Assembly: GCA_964019335.1 (NCBI GenBank)
Contig: OZ025745.1
Location: 1-64,000 of the forward strand
Length of the DNA: 64,000 nt
DNA from: Diplonema japonicum
Lineage: Eukaryota > Euglenozoa > Diplonemea > Diplonemida > Diplonemidae
Direction of reading: 5' to 3'
Below, one piece after another: positions 47,671 to 57,100 of the stretch. A program made the position numbers and the translations under genes. The stretch's first letter is position 1, and every line of letters starts with the position of its first letter. Below the pieces are notes generated by a model. The model was not told where the DNA came from, did no database searches, and saw nothing but the letters and a program-made list of their open reading frames with translations.

Positions 47671-48297
47671 ATGGCCTACTACAGCAGCAAATCTTACTGG
47701 GACAGAAGGTACTCCTTGAACCAGCACCCTTACGAGTGGTATGTAGGGTACGATGACGTAAAGGAAGTAGTTGAGAAGTATATGAGGCAAGGCTGCAGGG
47801 TGCTTTTTGCAGGGTGCGGGAACAGCTTGATGGCTGAAGCTATGTATGACAACAGTTACACGGACCTCACGTGTGTGGACTTCAGCGAGACTATAGTAGA
47901 GTACATGGCCAAGAGGAAAGGTGGCAGGGAAGGGCTCCACTATGTGTGCCACGATCTGCGGGACCTCCCTATCCCCGACCGTACCTTTGACTGCATCATC
48001 GACAAGGCCACGCTCGACTCCGTCTTGTGCGGGCAGGAAACCCACACCACCCACCGATCCACGCAACGCTTGCTCACAGAGATTTCCCGTGTCCTTAAGG
48101 ACAACGGGACGTTTCTATGTATCTCTCATTCTCCAAAAGAGGAACGGCGGCTCCTCTTCGCACCGGATCTGAAATGGACCGTCGACGTGGAACGCATCCC
48201 GAAGCAGGAGGGTGTGGGCATCCTCGCAGAGGAGTACGAGCATGGCGATGAGCACCCCGACTACTTCGTCTACGTCTGCAAGAAAGGAAAACGGTGA
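47671..48297 (+). CDS. class I SAM-dependent methyltransferase, EEF1AKMT4/METTL13-like
   Basis: The open frame begins at 47587 in a T-run; the ATG at 47671 follows an A-run. 208 aa. YWDRRYSLNQHPYEWYVGYDD at the start is the signature of the METTL13/EEF1AKMT4 group. Motif I is LFAGCGNS (45-52), the motif II acid is D70 in TCVDFS, then HDLRDLPIPDRTFDCIIDKATLDSVL, which carries the DKATLD post-motif typical of the group. The C-terminal half has the expected strand FLCISHSP. Related enzymes methylate lysines of elongation factor 1A; the exact substrate here is inference. No targeting signal. Confidence 0.85.
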   Translation: MAYYSSKSYWDRRYSLNQHPYEWYVGYDDVKEVVEKYMRQGCRVLFAGCGNSLMAEAMYDNSYTDLTCVDFSETIVEYMAKRKGGREGLHYVCHDLRDLPIPDRTFDCIIDKATLDSVLCGQETHTTHRSTQRLLTEISRVLKDNGTFLCISHSPKEERRLLFAPDLKWTVDVERIPKQEGVGILAEEYEHGDEHPDYFVYVCKKGKR

Positions 48298-48475
48298 GGG
48301 GATATTTTAAAAGTTTAACGTTTTTTTTTTTTTTCTTTCTAGAAAAAAAAAGGGGGGGGGGGGGGGGTGATATTAATTTTTTTTTGTTTCTGCTTCAATC
48401 CGTTAAAATAAAAATAATAATAAAAAAAAAAAAAACCGACGTGAAAGAGCCACAGCAACCCAAGAGAGAGGGAGG

Positions 48476-48997
48476 ATGTCGATTTCTGGACGGCGTGTTG
48501 GGAAGTCCTATGAGGTGATGGACGAAAGGGGCGTCCAGCGTGTGATACAGCTCACCAAGTGGGGTGTGGACGGGGTGTGGTACGGGGAGATCAACCTGGA
48601 GGTCAGGTGCCAGGCAGGGGCAGTGGTCAGTGTGCAGGAGAGCAAAAGTGTTGACGGCCACCCTAGCTCCGGTTGGAATGAAGAGCAAAGATGGGACAGC
48701 GTCACACTTTACACTGTTCTACACCAGCCTGTCCAAGAGGGCTCCGAGATCACGATATTTTCTGCAATCAAAACACCAACTCAAGCACCTGTCTCGCACT
48801 ACGCTAAGAAGCTGCCGCATAAGACTGATGTGCTTCTCTTTAAGTTCGATCCAGAGTACCCTTATGAAATGGTATGTACAAAAAGAAAAAAAAAGGGGGG
48901 GGGAAGAAAAACACAGGAAGTCACAAGAACCGATCAGAACAACAGGAGAGTGGTCAGCACCCTGAGGAGGCACATCACTAACGGCAGCAAGCTGTGA
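48476..48997 (+). CDS. small beta-rich protein, unknown (probably two exons)
   Basis: Start ATG follows a T-tract/CTAG (48329-48342) and a long leader. The open frame is 173 codons; with an in-frame 45-nt intron at 48872-48916 it becomes 158. The N-terminal 130 residues alternate hydrophobic positions (WYGEINLEVRCQAGAVVSV, VTLYTVLHQPV, ITIFSAIK), suggesting a beta sandwich. The candidate intron would encode CTKRKKKGGGRKTQ, unlike its surroundings. The C-terminus is basic (NNRRVVSTLRRHITNGSKL). No family recognised. It follows the methyltransferase by 178 bases. Confidence 0.6.
   Translation: MSISGRRVGKSYEVMDERGVQRVIQLTKWGVDGVWYGEINLEVRCQAGAVVSVQESKSVDGHPSSGWNEEQRWDSVTLYTVLHQPVQEGSEITIFSAIKTPTQAPVSHYAKKLPHKTDVLLFKFDPEYPYEMVCTKRKKKGGGRKTQEVTRTDQNNRRVVSTLRRHITNGSKL
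48872..48916 (+). other. 45-nt mini-intron candidate
   Basis: GTATGT donor, A- and G-runs, ACACAG acceptor; same length as the intron in the FYVE gene. It is in-frame, so retention would also give an open frame. Confidence 0.5.
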
Positions 48998-49771
48998 AGC
49001 GTATAGAGGGGGAGGACTGGAAGAATTCTACAAGGTGAAAGCTTTTAGATGTTTTGTCCCCCCCCCCCCCCCCCCCCCCCCCTGCACTGGCTTTTGAAAT
49101 ATTAAAAAAATAAAAAGAATATGGGGGAAATTCACGTAGTAGCGGGGAAAAAAAAAAATAGTACCCCTTAAAAAGGTTTTTCGATATTTCACTAAACGAC
49201 TTTTTTTTTTTTTTTTTTTGCTGGAACAAGTAAAACAAAATTTTGAAAAGAATTGTTATTGCAAAAAAAAGAGGAGAGCAGCTTGTTCGTTTATCCCAAC
49301 TGCAGGTGTCCCTACTGCAGGTGAAAACAGCTTTGCACAAACAACAACTAACCGACTCTTTTTTTTTCTTTCTTGGGATTAAGTGAGTTACTCTTTTTTA
49401 AAAAGTGCGACATAATAGGGGGTACCATTGTTCTAAAAAAGCTTTCCCTCCTCTGCGTTTTTTTGGGGGGGAGGGGAACACCAAAATCACTAACCAACGT
49501 GATTTTTTAATTATCTTTTAGTTTCTCACCCTCTAAACCCCCAAGAGTACTAATAAGTTGCTGTTCTTTAGTTCCTTTTTTTTTCTTCTTTTAAACCTCC
49601 ACCTCGTCTTAGCCACGGGCGGGAGGGGGGCACCTGAGGTGTTGAACCCTCGTCTGAAGAGCGCAGAGGGGAGCCGATAGCGGTGAGCTACTACAGCCAC
49701 TACCCGCTATTTTCTTTTTAAAAAATTAGCTTTCTCTCCAATTGTCCGCCCTTCCAAGCATCTTAGGGAAC
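48998..49771. other. intergenic, no supported gene
   Basis: Contains a C run of about 26 near 49057, T runs, and no domain-bearing frame. A pyrimidine-rich tract with AG precedes the next ATG. Confidence 0.6.
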
Positions 49772-51712
49772 ATGCATGATGAAGACAGCAGACGGCAGTT
49801 TGATGGCCGCTATGTAGAGGCCTGCAAGGAGCTGGGCATCCTGCCCGACGACGAGGTGCTGCAGACTGGACGGGATGCAACAAGCCTGAACCTGAACGGC
49901 AAAGGTGGCGGTGAGAAGGCCGTCGTTGCCCTCTCCAAAGCACTTCAAGGAAGAGGCTTCTTCAGAAGCATCACCATCAAGGACAGCTTCATGGGGTGCA
50001 GAGGTTCTGCGTCCCTCTGCAACGCGCTCCTCACGTGTCCTATACAGCCCGTCAAGATTGACCTCACAGGGGGGAACATTAAAGGGCAGGGCACTCTGCA
50101 TCTCGCGAATCTCATCCACCACACACCCCTCAAAGAGCTCGCCCTTGAATGGAACGGCACCGGCACCGACCCATCGTGCTTCGAGAACTTTATGAGTGCC
50201 ATCGGGACGTCTAGCACCCTTGCGTATCTCGACCTCAGGCACAACCACATCACAAGCAGCGAGTGTGGTTGCATTGCAGACATGCTGCGTATTAACCGCT
50301 CCCTCACCACCCTGGACCTCAGGTGGAACCAGATCACTCCGCAAGGTTCCTCTGCCCTCGCTGCGGGGATGTCCTGCAACACCACGCTCCTCGTCTTCCA
50401 CTTGTCTGGCAACGACGTGCAGTTCAGCGACCTAACCGCCATCGACGGCATTCTCAGCGTCAACAAGACACGTTTTCAGACCAACCCCATGATCAAGCAC
50501 GCTCACCATGGCTCTGCCTCTCCCGACGCTGCTTACAGGTGGGCACGGTCTGGTGTTGCACATATCATGTCCCCGAACGACAGGCTCTCCAAGAGGACGC
50601 AGTCCCCGATATACGACTCGCCAAGGCGTTCGCCCAAGGCCACCACTGATTATGTCCAATCGCCTGAACCACCTCACTTCAGCGAGTCGCGGCAGCTGCA
50701 ACTCGTTAGGCAGGAAACTCTGCAACAGCGCAACGAAGAGTTGGCTGCAGAGATGTCGGAGCTTAGGGAGCTCTTATCACAGCAGGAGAAGGTGGTCGAA
50801 ACCATGCAAGTGGAGAGGCTGAACCACAAGAGTGAGATAGATGCCAAGGACGACGAGGTGGAAGTGTTGGAGAAACGCGTGCAGCACTTGGAAGATCTTA
50901 AAACACAGACTGAGGAGATGATCAACACACGGGACATTGCAATGAACGTGCTGCGGGACAAAGCACAGTCGTACCAGGCCAGGTTGCAGGAGATGACGGT
51001 GCTGGCCAACGGGAGGGACTTAGAGGCGGTGGTGGAGGACATTCAGAAAGGGTATCAAGAAGAGCTTCAGGAAGAGAAAATGGAAATGCTGAAGAACTAT
51101 GCAAGGGAGCGAGAGCAGGCCATGATGGAACGGCAGGAGGAGGCAGCGGTGCTGAAGCACGACATCAGCATGCTGATGTCGAAGCTGGCAGAGAAAGAGA
51201 GTTTACTACAAAACATGACACAAGAGCAGAGGGAGAACGAAGAAAAAGAGATCGCAAGTACGCAGCTGCTTGACGATGCGAGGGAGAAGTATAGCGCGCT
51301 GATGATGACGTCTGACAACGAGCGCAGGCGGCTGCTGAAGAGGATCGATGACCTTGAGAATGACGTACAGCGGGCACTTGCACACTCTAAAGTGATTGAA
51401 GAGCGATTGGAGCAGGAGAGGGTGCAGAGCAAGACGACAGCATCCCATGCAATTATAGAAATAGAAGAAGAGATGGTTGCCTTGCGGAACGAAAAGAGAG
51501 ACGTCATAAGGCAGCTGACCAGAAGCCGTGAACAATCCCAGCAGCTGCAGGCCAACAACGAGGAGCTCCAAAGCAAAGTGAAGCGCATGAAGGACGACCA
51601 GAAACACTTCCAGCAGCGCCTAGAGCAGCGGGTCAGCGAACAAGTGCGCGCGCTCATCGACAACTACAGCATGCCATTCAACACACTCAACAGAACAAAA
51701 AATATAGATTAG
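49772..51712 (+). CDS. LRRC45-like leucine-rich repeat and coiled-coil protein
   Basis: The open frame starts at a TTG (49742); the first ATG is 49772. 646 aa. Residues about 45-235 are ribonuclease-inhibitor-type LRRs, including LALEWNGTG, LAYLDLRHNHI and LTTLDLRWNQI, which match in order and wording the LRR block of LRRC45 (LTLEWNSLG, LDLRNNQI, LDLRWNNV). After a disordered Ser/Pro region (about 260-310) the remaining 330 residues are continuous coiled coil, as in LRRC45. In animals that protein forms the centrosome linker and helps ciliogenesis; here a basal-body role is likely. It is the closest thing to a recognisable orthologue in this stretch, but identity should be tested by search. 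Confidence 0.75.
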   Translation: MHDEDSRRQFDGRYVEACKELGILPDDEVLQTGRDATSLNLNGKGGGEKAVVALSKALQGRGFFRSITIKDSFMGCRGSASLCNALLTCPIQPVKIDLTGGNIKGQGTLHLANLIHHTPLKELALEWNGTGTDPSCFENFMSAIGTSSTLAYLDLRHNHITSSECGCIADMLRINRSLTTLDLRWNQITPQGSSALAAGMSCNTTLLVFHLSGNDVQFSDLTAIDGILSVNKTRFQTNPMIKHAHHGSASPDAAYRWARSGVAHIMSPNDRLSKRTQSPIYDSPRRSPKATTDYVQSPEPPHFSESRQLQLVRQETLQQRNEELAAEMSELRELLSQQEKVVETMQVERLNHKSEIDAKDDEVEVLEKRVQHLEDLKTQTEEMINTRDIAMNVLRDKAQSYQARLQEMTVLANGRDLEAVVEDIQKGYQEELQEEKMEMLKNYAREREQAMMERQEEAAVLKHDISMLMSKLAEKESLLQNMTQEQRENEEKEIASTQLLDDAREKYSALMMTSDNERRRLLKRIDDLENDVQRALAHSKVIEERLEQERVQSKTTASHAIIEIEEEMVALRNEKRDVIRQLTRSREQSQQLQANNEELQSKVKRMKDDQKHFQQRLEQRVSEQVRALIDNYSMPFNTLNRTKNID

Positions 51713-51851
51713 AACCCAACCTTTTAGAAACCCCCTTTATTTTTGTATCTTTTATCTTTTTTTTATTTTTTGCGTGCAGCCAAGCATCTTTCAAAACTCT
51801 CCGTCTGCTGCCACTCATGCGTATTAGGGACTGAATTACATAAGGGTGTTG

Positions 51852-52448
51852 ATGGCAACCCTATCGGCGTGGTATGCAGCACTGCCTACCATCACAAGGT
51901 GGCATCTTACTGTACTTGTAAGCACTGCAGTGATGGTGCAAGTGGGGCTGGTGCATGAGAGGAACATAGCGTTCAGTATGCAGCAGGTGATGCGGGGCCA
52001 GGTGTGGCGGGTGTTGACGGCGTTCGCTTTTGTCGACAGGCTTGGCATGGGGTTCATGCTTTACTTGCAAACACATTTCTTCATGGGGCTGGCCTTGGAG
52101 GGAAACAAGAAAACCATGCAACACGCCTATTTCTATCTGCTGGTCATCCCGTTCATCATCTGCACCATCATCCTTACTAGCACAAGGACCCCCTTCCTTG
52201 CGCCTTCCCTCTACACGGCTATCATGTTATACTACTCCAAACTCCACCCTGACATGCCCGTCTCTATCATGGGGCTCATCGTCATCCCGGGACGGCAGCT
52301 TGTGTGGTGGTCGTTCTGCTTCCAGGTGATCACCGGCCAACCCATGTCCGGCATGCTCGTCGGCTTGTTCTGCTCTGTCGTCCTTTGGTACAGCGAGGTG
52401 ACCAAACACCCACCTGCTGTTTTCCAGCAGGCTTTGGAAGGTTTTTAA
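51852..52448 (+). CDS. Derlin-family rhomboid pseudoprotease
   Basis: 198 aa from the ATG at 51852 (the frame opens earlier at a GTG). LPTITRWHL near the start, GQVWRVLTAFAF with the family WR pair (W52, R53), then a LYLQTHFFMGLALE segment and further TM helices reproduce the Derlin layout of six membrane segments. The rhomboid catalytic GxS and distal His are absent, as in Derlins. Derlins work in ER-associated degradation with p97, pulling misfolded proteins out of the ER. The Derlin C-terminal SHP box is not visible. A T-rich tract and GCAG (51776-51779) lie upstream. Confidence 0.8.
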   Translation: MATLSAWYAALPTITRWHLTVLVSTAVMVQVGLVHERNIAFSMQQVMRGQVWRVLTAFAFVDRLGMGFMLYLQTHFFMGLALEGNKKTMQHAYFYLLVIPFIICTIILTSTRTPFLAPSLYTAIMLYYSKLHPDMPVSIMGLIVIPGRQLVWWSFCFQVITGQPMSGMLVGLFCSVVLWYSEVTKHPPAVFQQALEGF

Positions 52449-52473
52449 TCATCACAGAACAGAAGATACAAAG

Positions 52474-52782
52474 ATGCATGACATCGAAGGCCGACAGGGT
52501 TGCTCGAGCCAATGTTCTAGAAGACACAAGTTTAACGACACGTGTCTGCGGTGCGGGCAGCCATGGAAGGAGCACTCGGGGCACAACTGCAAAAGCGGGG
52601 ATCGGGGCTCATGGGAGGATGAGAGGATGAGGGCGAGCACGGACAAGACCGAAACACAAAAGCCGTTCGCGTGCTTCGCGGTGGTAGCGATGGCAATGCT
52701 GCTTGTGATGCTGGTGGCGATGCTTCTGACATTGCTTGTCGTAGAACGAGCTACAAGCCAACGGGTAGTCTTCGAAGAATAG
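52474..52782 (+). CDS. small tail-anchored protein with a Cys/His finger
   Basis: 102 aa; the ATG lies 26 bases after the Derlin stop, with no pyrimidine tract between. N-terminal half: C10, C14, CLRC at 24-27, H34/H37 and C39, a plausible small zinc-binding unit (CLRCGQPWKEHSGHNC). The C-terminal half has one strong TM (FAVVAMAMLLVMLVAMLLTL) and a short tail, typical of tail-anchored ER or outer-membrane proteins. Its tight spacing to Derlin suggests linked expression and perhaps ER location, but this is inference. No family recognised. Confidence 0.6.
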   Translation: MHDIEGRQGCSSQCSRRHKFNDTCLRCGQPWKEHSGHNCKSGDRGSWEDERMRASTDKTETQKPFACFAVVAMAMLLVMLVAMLLTLLVVERATSQRVVFEE

Positions 52783-52834
52783 TAGTGGTATTGTTTGGCG
52801 CACTTCCCTTTGGCTATGATTGTATAGGTTACAC

Positions 52835-53923
52835 ATGACAGATGATGCAGCTCACACCTGTTTCCCAGTTCCCTTGCGTAGGAAGAATACCACCTCAGAA
52901 GTTCCCGCCACACGGTTCTTCAGCAGCTTGGATGAGAGTGTCGAGCAGTTCGATGCTGAGTACAAGAAAGCCGTCGCCCTGCTGCGTGTGAAGGAGAAGT
53001 GCAGAGACGATGTGATGTCATGGGTGCGGCAGAAGGTGCCTGTGACAGTCGACCCCGAGACCACGTGCATCACGGAAGACGAGAAGAACCTCATCCACTG
53101 CAGGAATGAAGAGCGGGCAGCAGCATCGCAAGCCGCCATTCAAAAGCTTGACGCACAGCGCAAGGCCGGCTATGCCAGCCATACGTCGTCCGACGTATCA
53201 AGCGATTCTGATACACCACAGCTCGTGCAGGATAGCCACGACACTGTGGGCACTGTGGAGAGCTATCTAGTGAAAAAGAGATACAAAGCTGATAAGAAGA
53301 AAAGAAACAATGAACTTGCCTTGCAAGCAATTGAAGCACTCAAGCAGGAAGCTCTGCGTGGCAAGACACGCGACATTGAAGATCGCAACATGGGGATCCT
53401 GATACGGGGGTGTGAGAACGTGAGGGGTGCAAGGCAGAGGTGGCGTGAAAGGCGTCAGGCGGCAGCACCGCAAAAGGAGCAAAACCACAAAAAAGACGAA
53501 GTGAGCGCCAGACAACACGAAGCGAGACACCACATGCAAGAGGACAGCAGGCTGTGGGACGAGTGCTTCAAGCGTGAGATGCAGCGGGTGAAGAGTGATA
53601 TGAAGAGTAAAAAAGAAGAGGAGAGGATCGCAAAAATCATGAAAACGAAACCTGTATTCAGCCCTTTGGCATCACCTACAACGCGAAGAGCACAACGAGA
53701 ACAAGCCCAGAATGAGCCGATGGCCAGCCCGTCGCCCTCTACCGCAAGTTCCTCCCTCTCTGCATCGTGTAGCTCCTCTGTCGCCAAACTAATGCAACGC
53801 AGGGACGATGAAGACTATGAGCAATATTTGCGAGCGGAAGCTCTGCGAAGGGCTAGGGACGCCGTGCTGAGCGCCGACGTGGGGTTCGTTGATAAGCAGG
53901 CTAAGTTATGTTTTCAGTTTTGA
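52835..53923 (+). CDS. charged coiled-coil protein, unknown
   Basis: 362 aa from the first ATG (the frame opens 15 bases earlier at TTG). Helical, Lys/Glu/Arg-rich throughout, with predicted coils near 35-115 and 150-270, a Ser/Asp-rich break (SDVSSDSDTPQ) and a Ser/Pro-rich region near 285-325. The end is helical again (DYEQYLRAEALRRARDAVL). No membrane segment or known domain. Composition fits a cytoskeletal or basal-body component, as do several neighbours, but nothing in the sequence proves it. Confidence 0.6.
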   Translation: MTDDAAHTCFPVPLRRKNTTSEVPATRFFSSLDESVEQFDAEYKKAVALLRVKEKCRDDVMSWVRQKVPVTVDPETTCITEDEKNLIHCRNEERAAASQAAIQKLDAQRKAGYASHTSSDVSSDSDTPQLVQDSHDTVGTVESYLVKKRYKADKKKRNNELALQAIEALKQEALRGKTRDIEDRNMGILIRGCENVRGARQRWRERRQAAAPQKEQNHKKDEVSARQHEARHHMQEDSRLWDECFKREMQRVKSDMKSKKEEERIAKIMKTKPVFSPLASPTTRRAQREQAQNEPMASPSPSTASSSLSASCSSSVAKLMQRRDDEDYEQYLRAEALRRARDAVLSADVGFVDKQAKLCFQF

Positions 53924-53985
53924 TGTCCTGATATCCCTCCCCCCTTTTTGTATGCCAGTGGTTTCACTCCGCACCACAGGTTATA

Positions 53986-56493
53986 ATGACAATCTCTATC
54001 ACGATCCCTGCGAAGTCTATCATCATTATCGCCGCCTTTGTGTCAACAACGGTGTCGCTAATAGCGGGGTTGCTGCTGTACCAGGAGTCCATCACTGCAC
54101 TTTACGATACTGTAGATGAGATAAGCTTGAGCAAGGCGAGCGATACATCGCAAGTGATTCGCAGTGAGTTCGAATACATCAAGACACACGCACAGACGCA
54201 GGGCAAATATATCCTCTACACCAACGTATCGAGCCCCATGGAGCTCACTACAACTTTCGGAAAGAGATCATGGGCTCACTTCATGAGCAGTAATGCCAAA
54301 GGGGTGTACGCCCTAGCCTGCCGCCTTGTGAAAGACATCAATGGTACTGCAACAGGTACCCAGCCTTGGGAATCACCTGACACCTTGATAGCTATGAACA
54401 ACTGGGTAAACTTCGGGGTGGATTCAGTTGAGCCGAGGGAGCTTGTGTACTACCCGAACATATTCACCGCGTTGTCCTTGTACAACAGCACTAGCGAGAC
54501 GCATGCTATGCGCTTTAGCGAGGTCGACCCCACCACAGGTGACACTACGCCGACAGGCAGCAGTGTTGACATCGATGTCCGTGTGCTTGTCGAGGAGATG
54601 GCAGCATCTCGTCCCGATGGCAGGTGGGGCAAAGTTGTCGTGGGTGGAAGCAGGGCCAAACTCAAGGCTAATGTTCATCTCTTCTGGGATCTCACGTTCC
54701 CCGAGGCCCCCAGGTCGCTGCCTGGGTGGACGTTGCAGCTCACCGCGTACATGACATTCCGTTTGTGGCCCACCATTTTAAGCAATTACAAAGGGGTGGA
54801 CGACTCCATGTTCGTGTTGGACTTGTCAGGAGACAAGCTGTACGCGCACACGCTGTTCAACGACGTACCTGTCAAGGGAAACTGCACTGTGATCGATAGC
54901 AGCGACCTCGCAATACACTACGGAACCCGCCTTTGTCCGCTGTCACCTGGTGATCTCGGTCCCACTGTGCAGGGCGCAATCCAAAGTGCCAAGGACGTGG
55001 GACCCGGGAGGTTTTACACGCGAAGTCTCGACAGCACCAACTTTATATTTACTGTGAAGTACCGGGAAAACCAGACTGCCAGGAGCCTTGGTATCGACTT
55101 GGGGATAGAAGACGTGCCGCAGCGCATTGTACTCGACGGCGGAGAGTACTTCTTGCGGCTCTCGTCTATTTACTCCTTCGATAGCAATAACACAGGTATA
55201 GAACTACTCTGGATGCGCCCCGTGAGCAGCGTCAGCGACAAGGTGCTGTCGGCGCTCATCCAATTCATCCTCTTCTGCGTCGTGATATTTGTGTTCGACG
55301 CGTTGATTGCAGTGATCGAGATGTTGTTCCTCACGATGCCCCTCGGAACCCTTTCATCTGCTATATGTAGTTTGCAAGAAATGGACTTGGTCGAGGCTCG
55401 CAGGAAAGCCGAACTGACAACGAGTATCATATCTGTGTCAGAGGTACATGTTTTAAAGATGGGGCTGCTGTTTGCGTGCAGCAATCTGGAAGAGTACAAG
55501 GCCTACCTGCCCGATAGCGTCTTCGAAGTGTGGGAGAGCACGGAAGACGAGACCAAGTTCAGCAAGATGGAGGAGTCGACAGAAGTAAGCAAAGCGAACA
55601 GCAAATCATCGAACAAAAGCAGGTTGAGCAACGAACGGGCAAGGCTTCCAACAACGAGGTTGGTGCATATCTACAACAGAGCGTGCTTGTGCTTAGTGCA
55701 CGTCCCGTTGCTTGCCATGCCTGTGATATACGGGGGCGAGGCAGATTTCGGGATGAGGTTCTCAAGGTGGCTGAGCATAATGGAGGCGAACGTAGCCGCC
55801 ACACGCGGCTTGTTCCTCGGGTTCGGTGTTGCGAGCTGCAACAACTTTGTCGTTTCGTGGAACATCACCACACGGTGCGACACACCTGTACAACGTGCTG
55901 CCAACTGTATGTTCTCCGTGATCGAAAAAAATAGTGAGTACGATCTGGACGCCCCTGCCATAGCCGCGGGTATTGTGATGGGCAAGGTGACGGCGGGGAA
56001 CCTGGGAAGCGACACAAAAAGGGGTTTTGCTGTAGGTGGACCTGCAATTGATTCTCTAGAAGGTGTGTGCCATGTTGCAAAGCAGCTTGTCGTGCAGTTG
56101 GGCATCTCAACAGTGACGGTGTCCAATACGGCGGCTGAGAGCATGTTGGGTGAATTCTTAGTCTGTCCTTACTCTGTGTTTGATTACGGTTCTCTGGTGC
56201 CCGAGATCGTATTTGTTGTCACAGAACGTGTGACGGAAAGGGGAAAGGAGTGGATGTACATGTTGGAGGAGGTGGAAGACAGCGTTTCCATGAAGGTGTT
56301 CGACCTCTTCAAAAAGATCAGAAGGAAGGCGGCCACACCCGCGCTTTTGGAACAAGTCATCGGGGTTCTTGAGAAGAACAAGGGGAAGTTCCCGGTTTTC
56401 GTCCCCTTGATTCGGAAGCTGCAGGAATGCGCTGGCGATCCCTTAGCGCTTATGGAGATGTGGGCACATGCGGCGTTGATTCCTTCAAGCTAA
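53986..56493 (+). CDS. receptor-type protein with a degenerate class III nucleotidyl cyclase domain
   Basis: 835 aa. TM1 at about residues 8-30 is followed by a 390-residue ectodomain of mixed alpha/beta character (CACHE-like by size and position, not proven), TM2 at about 419-448, a helical linker and a cyclase-like domain at about 555-745. In it, AGIVMGKVTAGNLGSDTKRGFAVGG matches the class III core (xGIxxGxVxAGNxGSxxRxxYxVxG). However the two metal-binding Asp positions appear lost: the expected D-I-x-G-F-T strand reads CLCLVHVPLLAM and the expected GD turn reads ASCNNF. It is therefore probably a pseudocyclase or regulatory partner. Domain order equals the trypanosomatid receptor adenylate cyclases, but here the catalytic site is missing. 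Confidence 0.75.
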   Translation: MTISITIPAKSIIIIAAFVSTTVSLIAGLLLYQESITALYDTVDEISLSKASDTSQVIRSEFEYIKTHAQTQGKYILYTNVSSPMELTTTFGKRSWAHFMSSNAKGVYALACRLVKDINGTATGTQPWESPDTLIAMNNWVNFGVDSVEPRELVYYPNIFTALSLYNSTSETHAMRFSEVDPTTGDTTPTGSSVDIDVRVLVEEMAASRPDGRWGKVVVGGSRAKLKANVHLFWDLTFPEAPRSLPGWTLQLTAYMTFRLWPTILSNYKGVDDSMFVLDLSGDKLYAHTLFNDVPVKGNCTVIDSSDLAIHYGTRLCPLSPGDLGPTVQGAIQSAKDVGPGRFYTRSLDSTNFIFTVKYRENQTARSLGIDLGIEDVPQRIVLDGGEYFLRLSSIYSFDSNNTGIELLWMRPVSSVSDKVLSALIQFILFCVVIFVFDALIAVIEMLFLTMPLGTLSSAICSLQEMDLVEARRKAELTTSIISVSEVHVLKMGLLFACSNLEEYKAYLPDSVFEVWESTEDETKFSKMEESTEVSKANSKSSNKSRLSNERARLPTTRLVHIYNRACLCLVHVPLLAMPVIYGGEADFGMRFSRWLSIMEANVAATRGLFLGFGVASCNNFVVSWNITTRCDTPVQRAANCMFSVIEKNSEYDLDAPAIAAGIVMGKVTAGNLGSDTKRGFAVGGPAIDSLEGVCHVAKQLVVQLGISTVTVSNTAAESMLGEFLVCPYSVFDYGSLVPEIVFVVTERVTERGKEWMYMLEEVEDSVSMKVFDLFKKIRRKAATPALLEQVIGVLEKNKGKFPVFVPLIRKLQECAGDPLALMEMWAHAALIPSS

Positions 56494-57100
56494 TTTCATC
56501 GCCTTCCGGCGTTTGAGAAAGTTTTATTTTTTTCTTTTTCTTCTTTTGTTTTGTTTTTTTTGGTTTTGTTTTTGTATTTCTTTTTGTTTTTTTTTCCCCC
56601 TTCTTTTTTGCGCGCAAAAGACATTTAATTATTATTCATGGCGAAGAACAAGATTCATTTCACTTATTGAGTACTTGCTACCCTAGAAATGTCACATGAA
56701 AAAAAAAAGTTTCACCGCCCCTCCCCTCCTCTCACCACCCCCCCTGCCGCCAACGCCTCGAATGACAAAGCTTCGCAAGGGGTGATTTGTTTCCGATCTA
56801 GAACCCGGAGCATGGGCTACATTCGGGGTATTTTTTTTTGGCGGGCCGTTGCTAACCACTTCGTTCCTATCATAGTGAATTTTTTTTATTTTCTTTTTCC
56901 AGTTGATGGGGATAACATCGAGGTTGTTCGCTGTTGGTGTTTGTGCAGGACACCTACACCGGCTTCCTTGGTCTCGCACACGGTAAGTGGTTTTATTTCA
57001 CGACTCTCTGAAATTACTTCAACTACGAGGGAGCAAAAGAGGTGACAAGGGGTAAAACAAGAGAGGGGTTACAATTCTCAATACAAGTCTCCCTTTTTTT
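56494..57100. other. intergenic with repeat tail D and a possible small exon
   Basis: T-rich spacer. Tail D copy 2 lies at 56843-56891. It is followed by TTTTTCCAG (56894-56902), about 90 balanced bases and GTAAGTGG (near 56991), an AG/GTAAGT-bounded segment that could be an orphan exon. No gene is supported. Confidence 0.45.
56843..56891 (+). repeat. repeat tail D, copy 2
   Basis: GGCCGTTGCTAACCACTTCG and TTCCTATCATAGTGAATTTTTT, the counterpart of 34139-34188. Confidence 0.5.
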
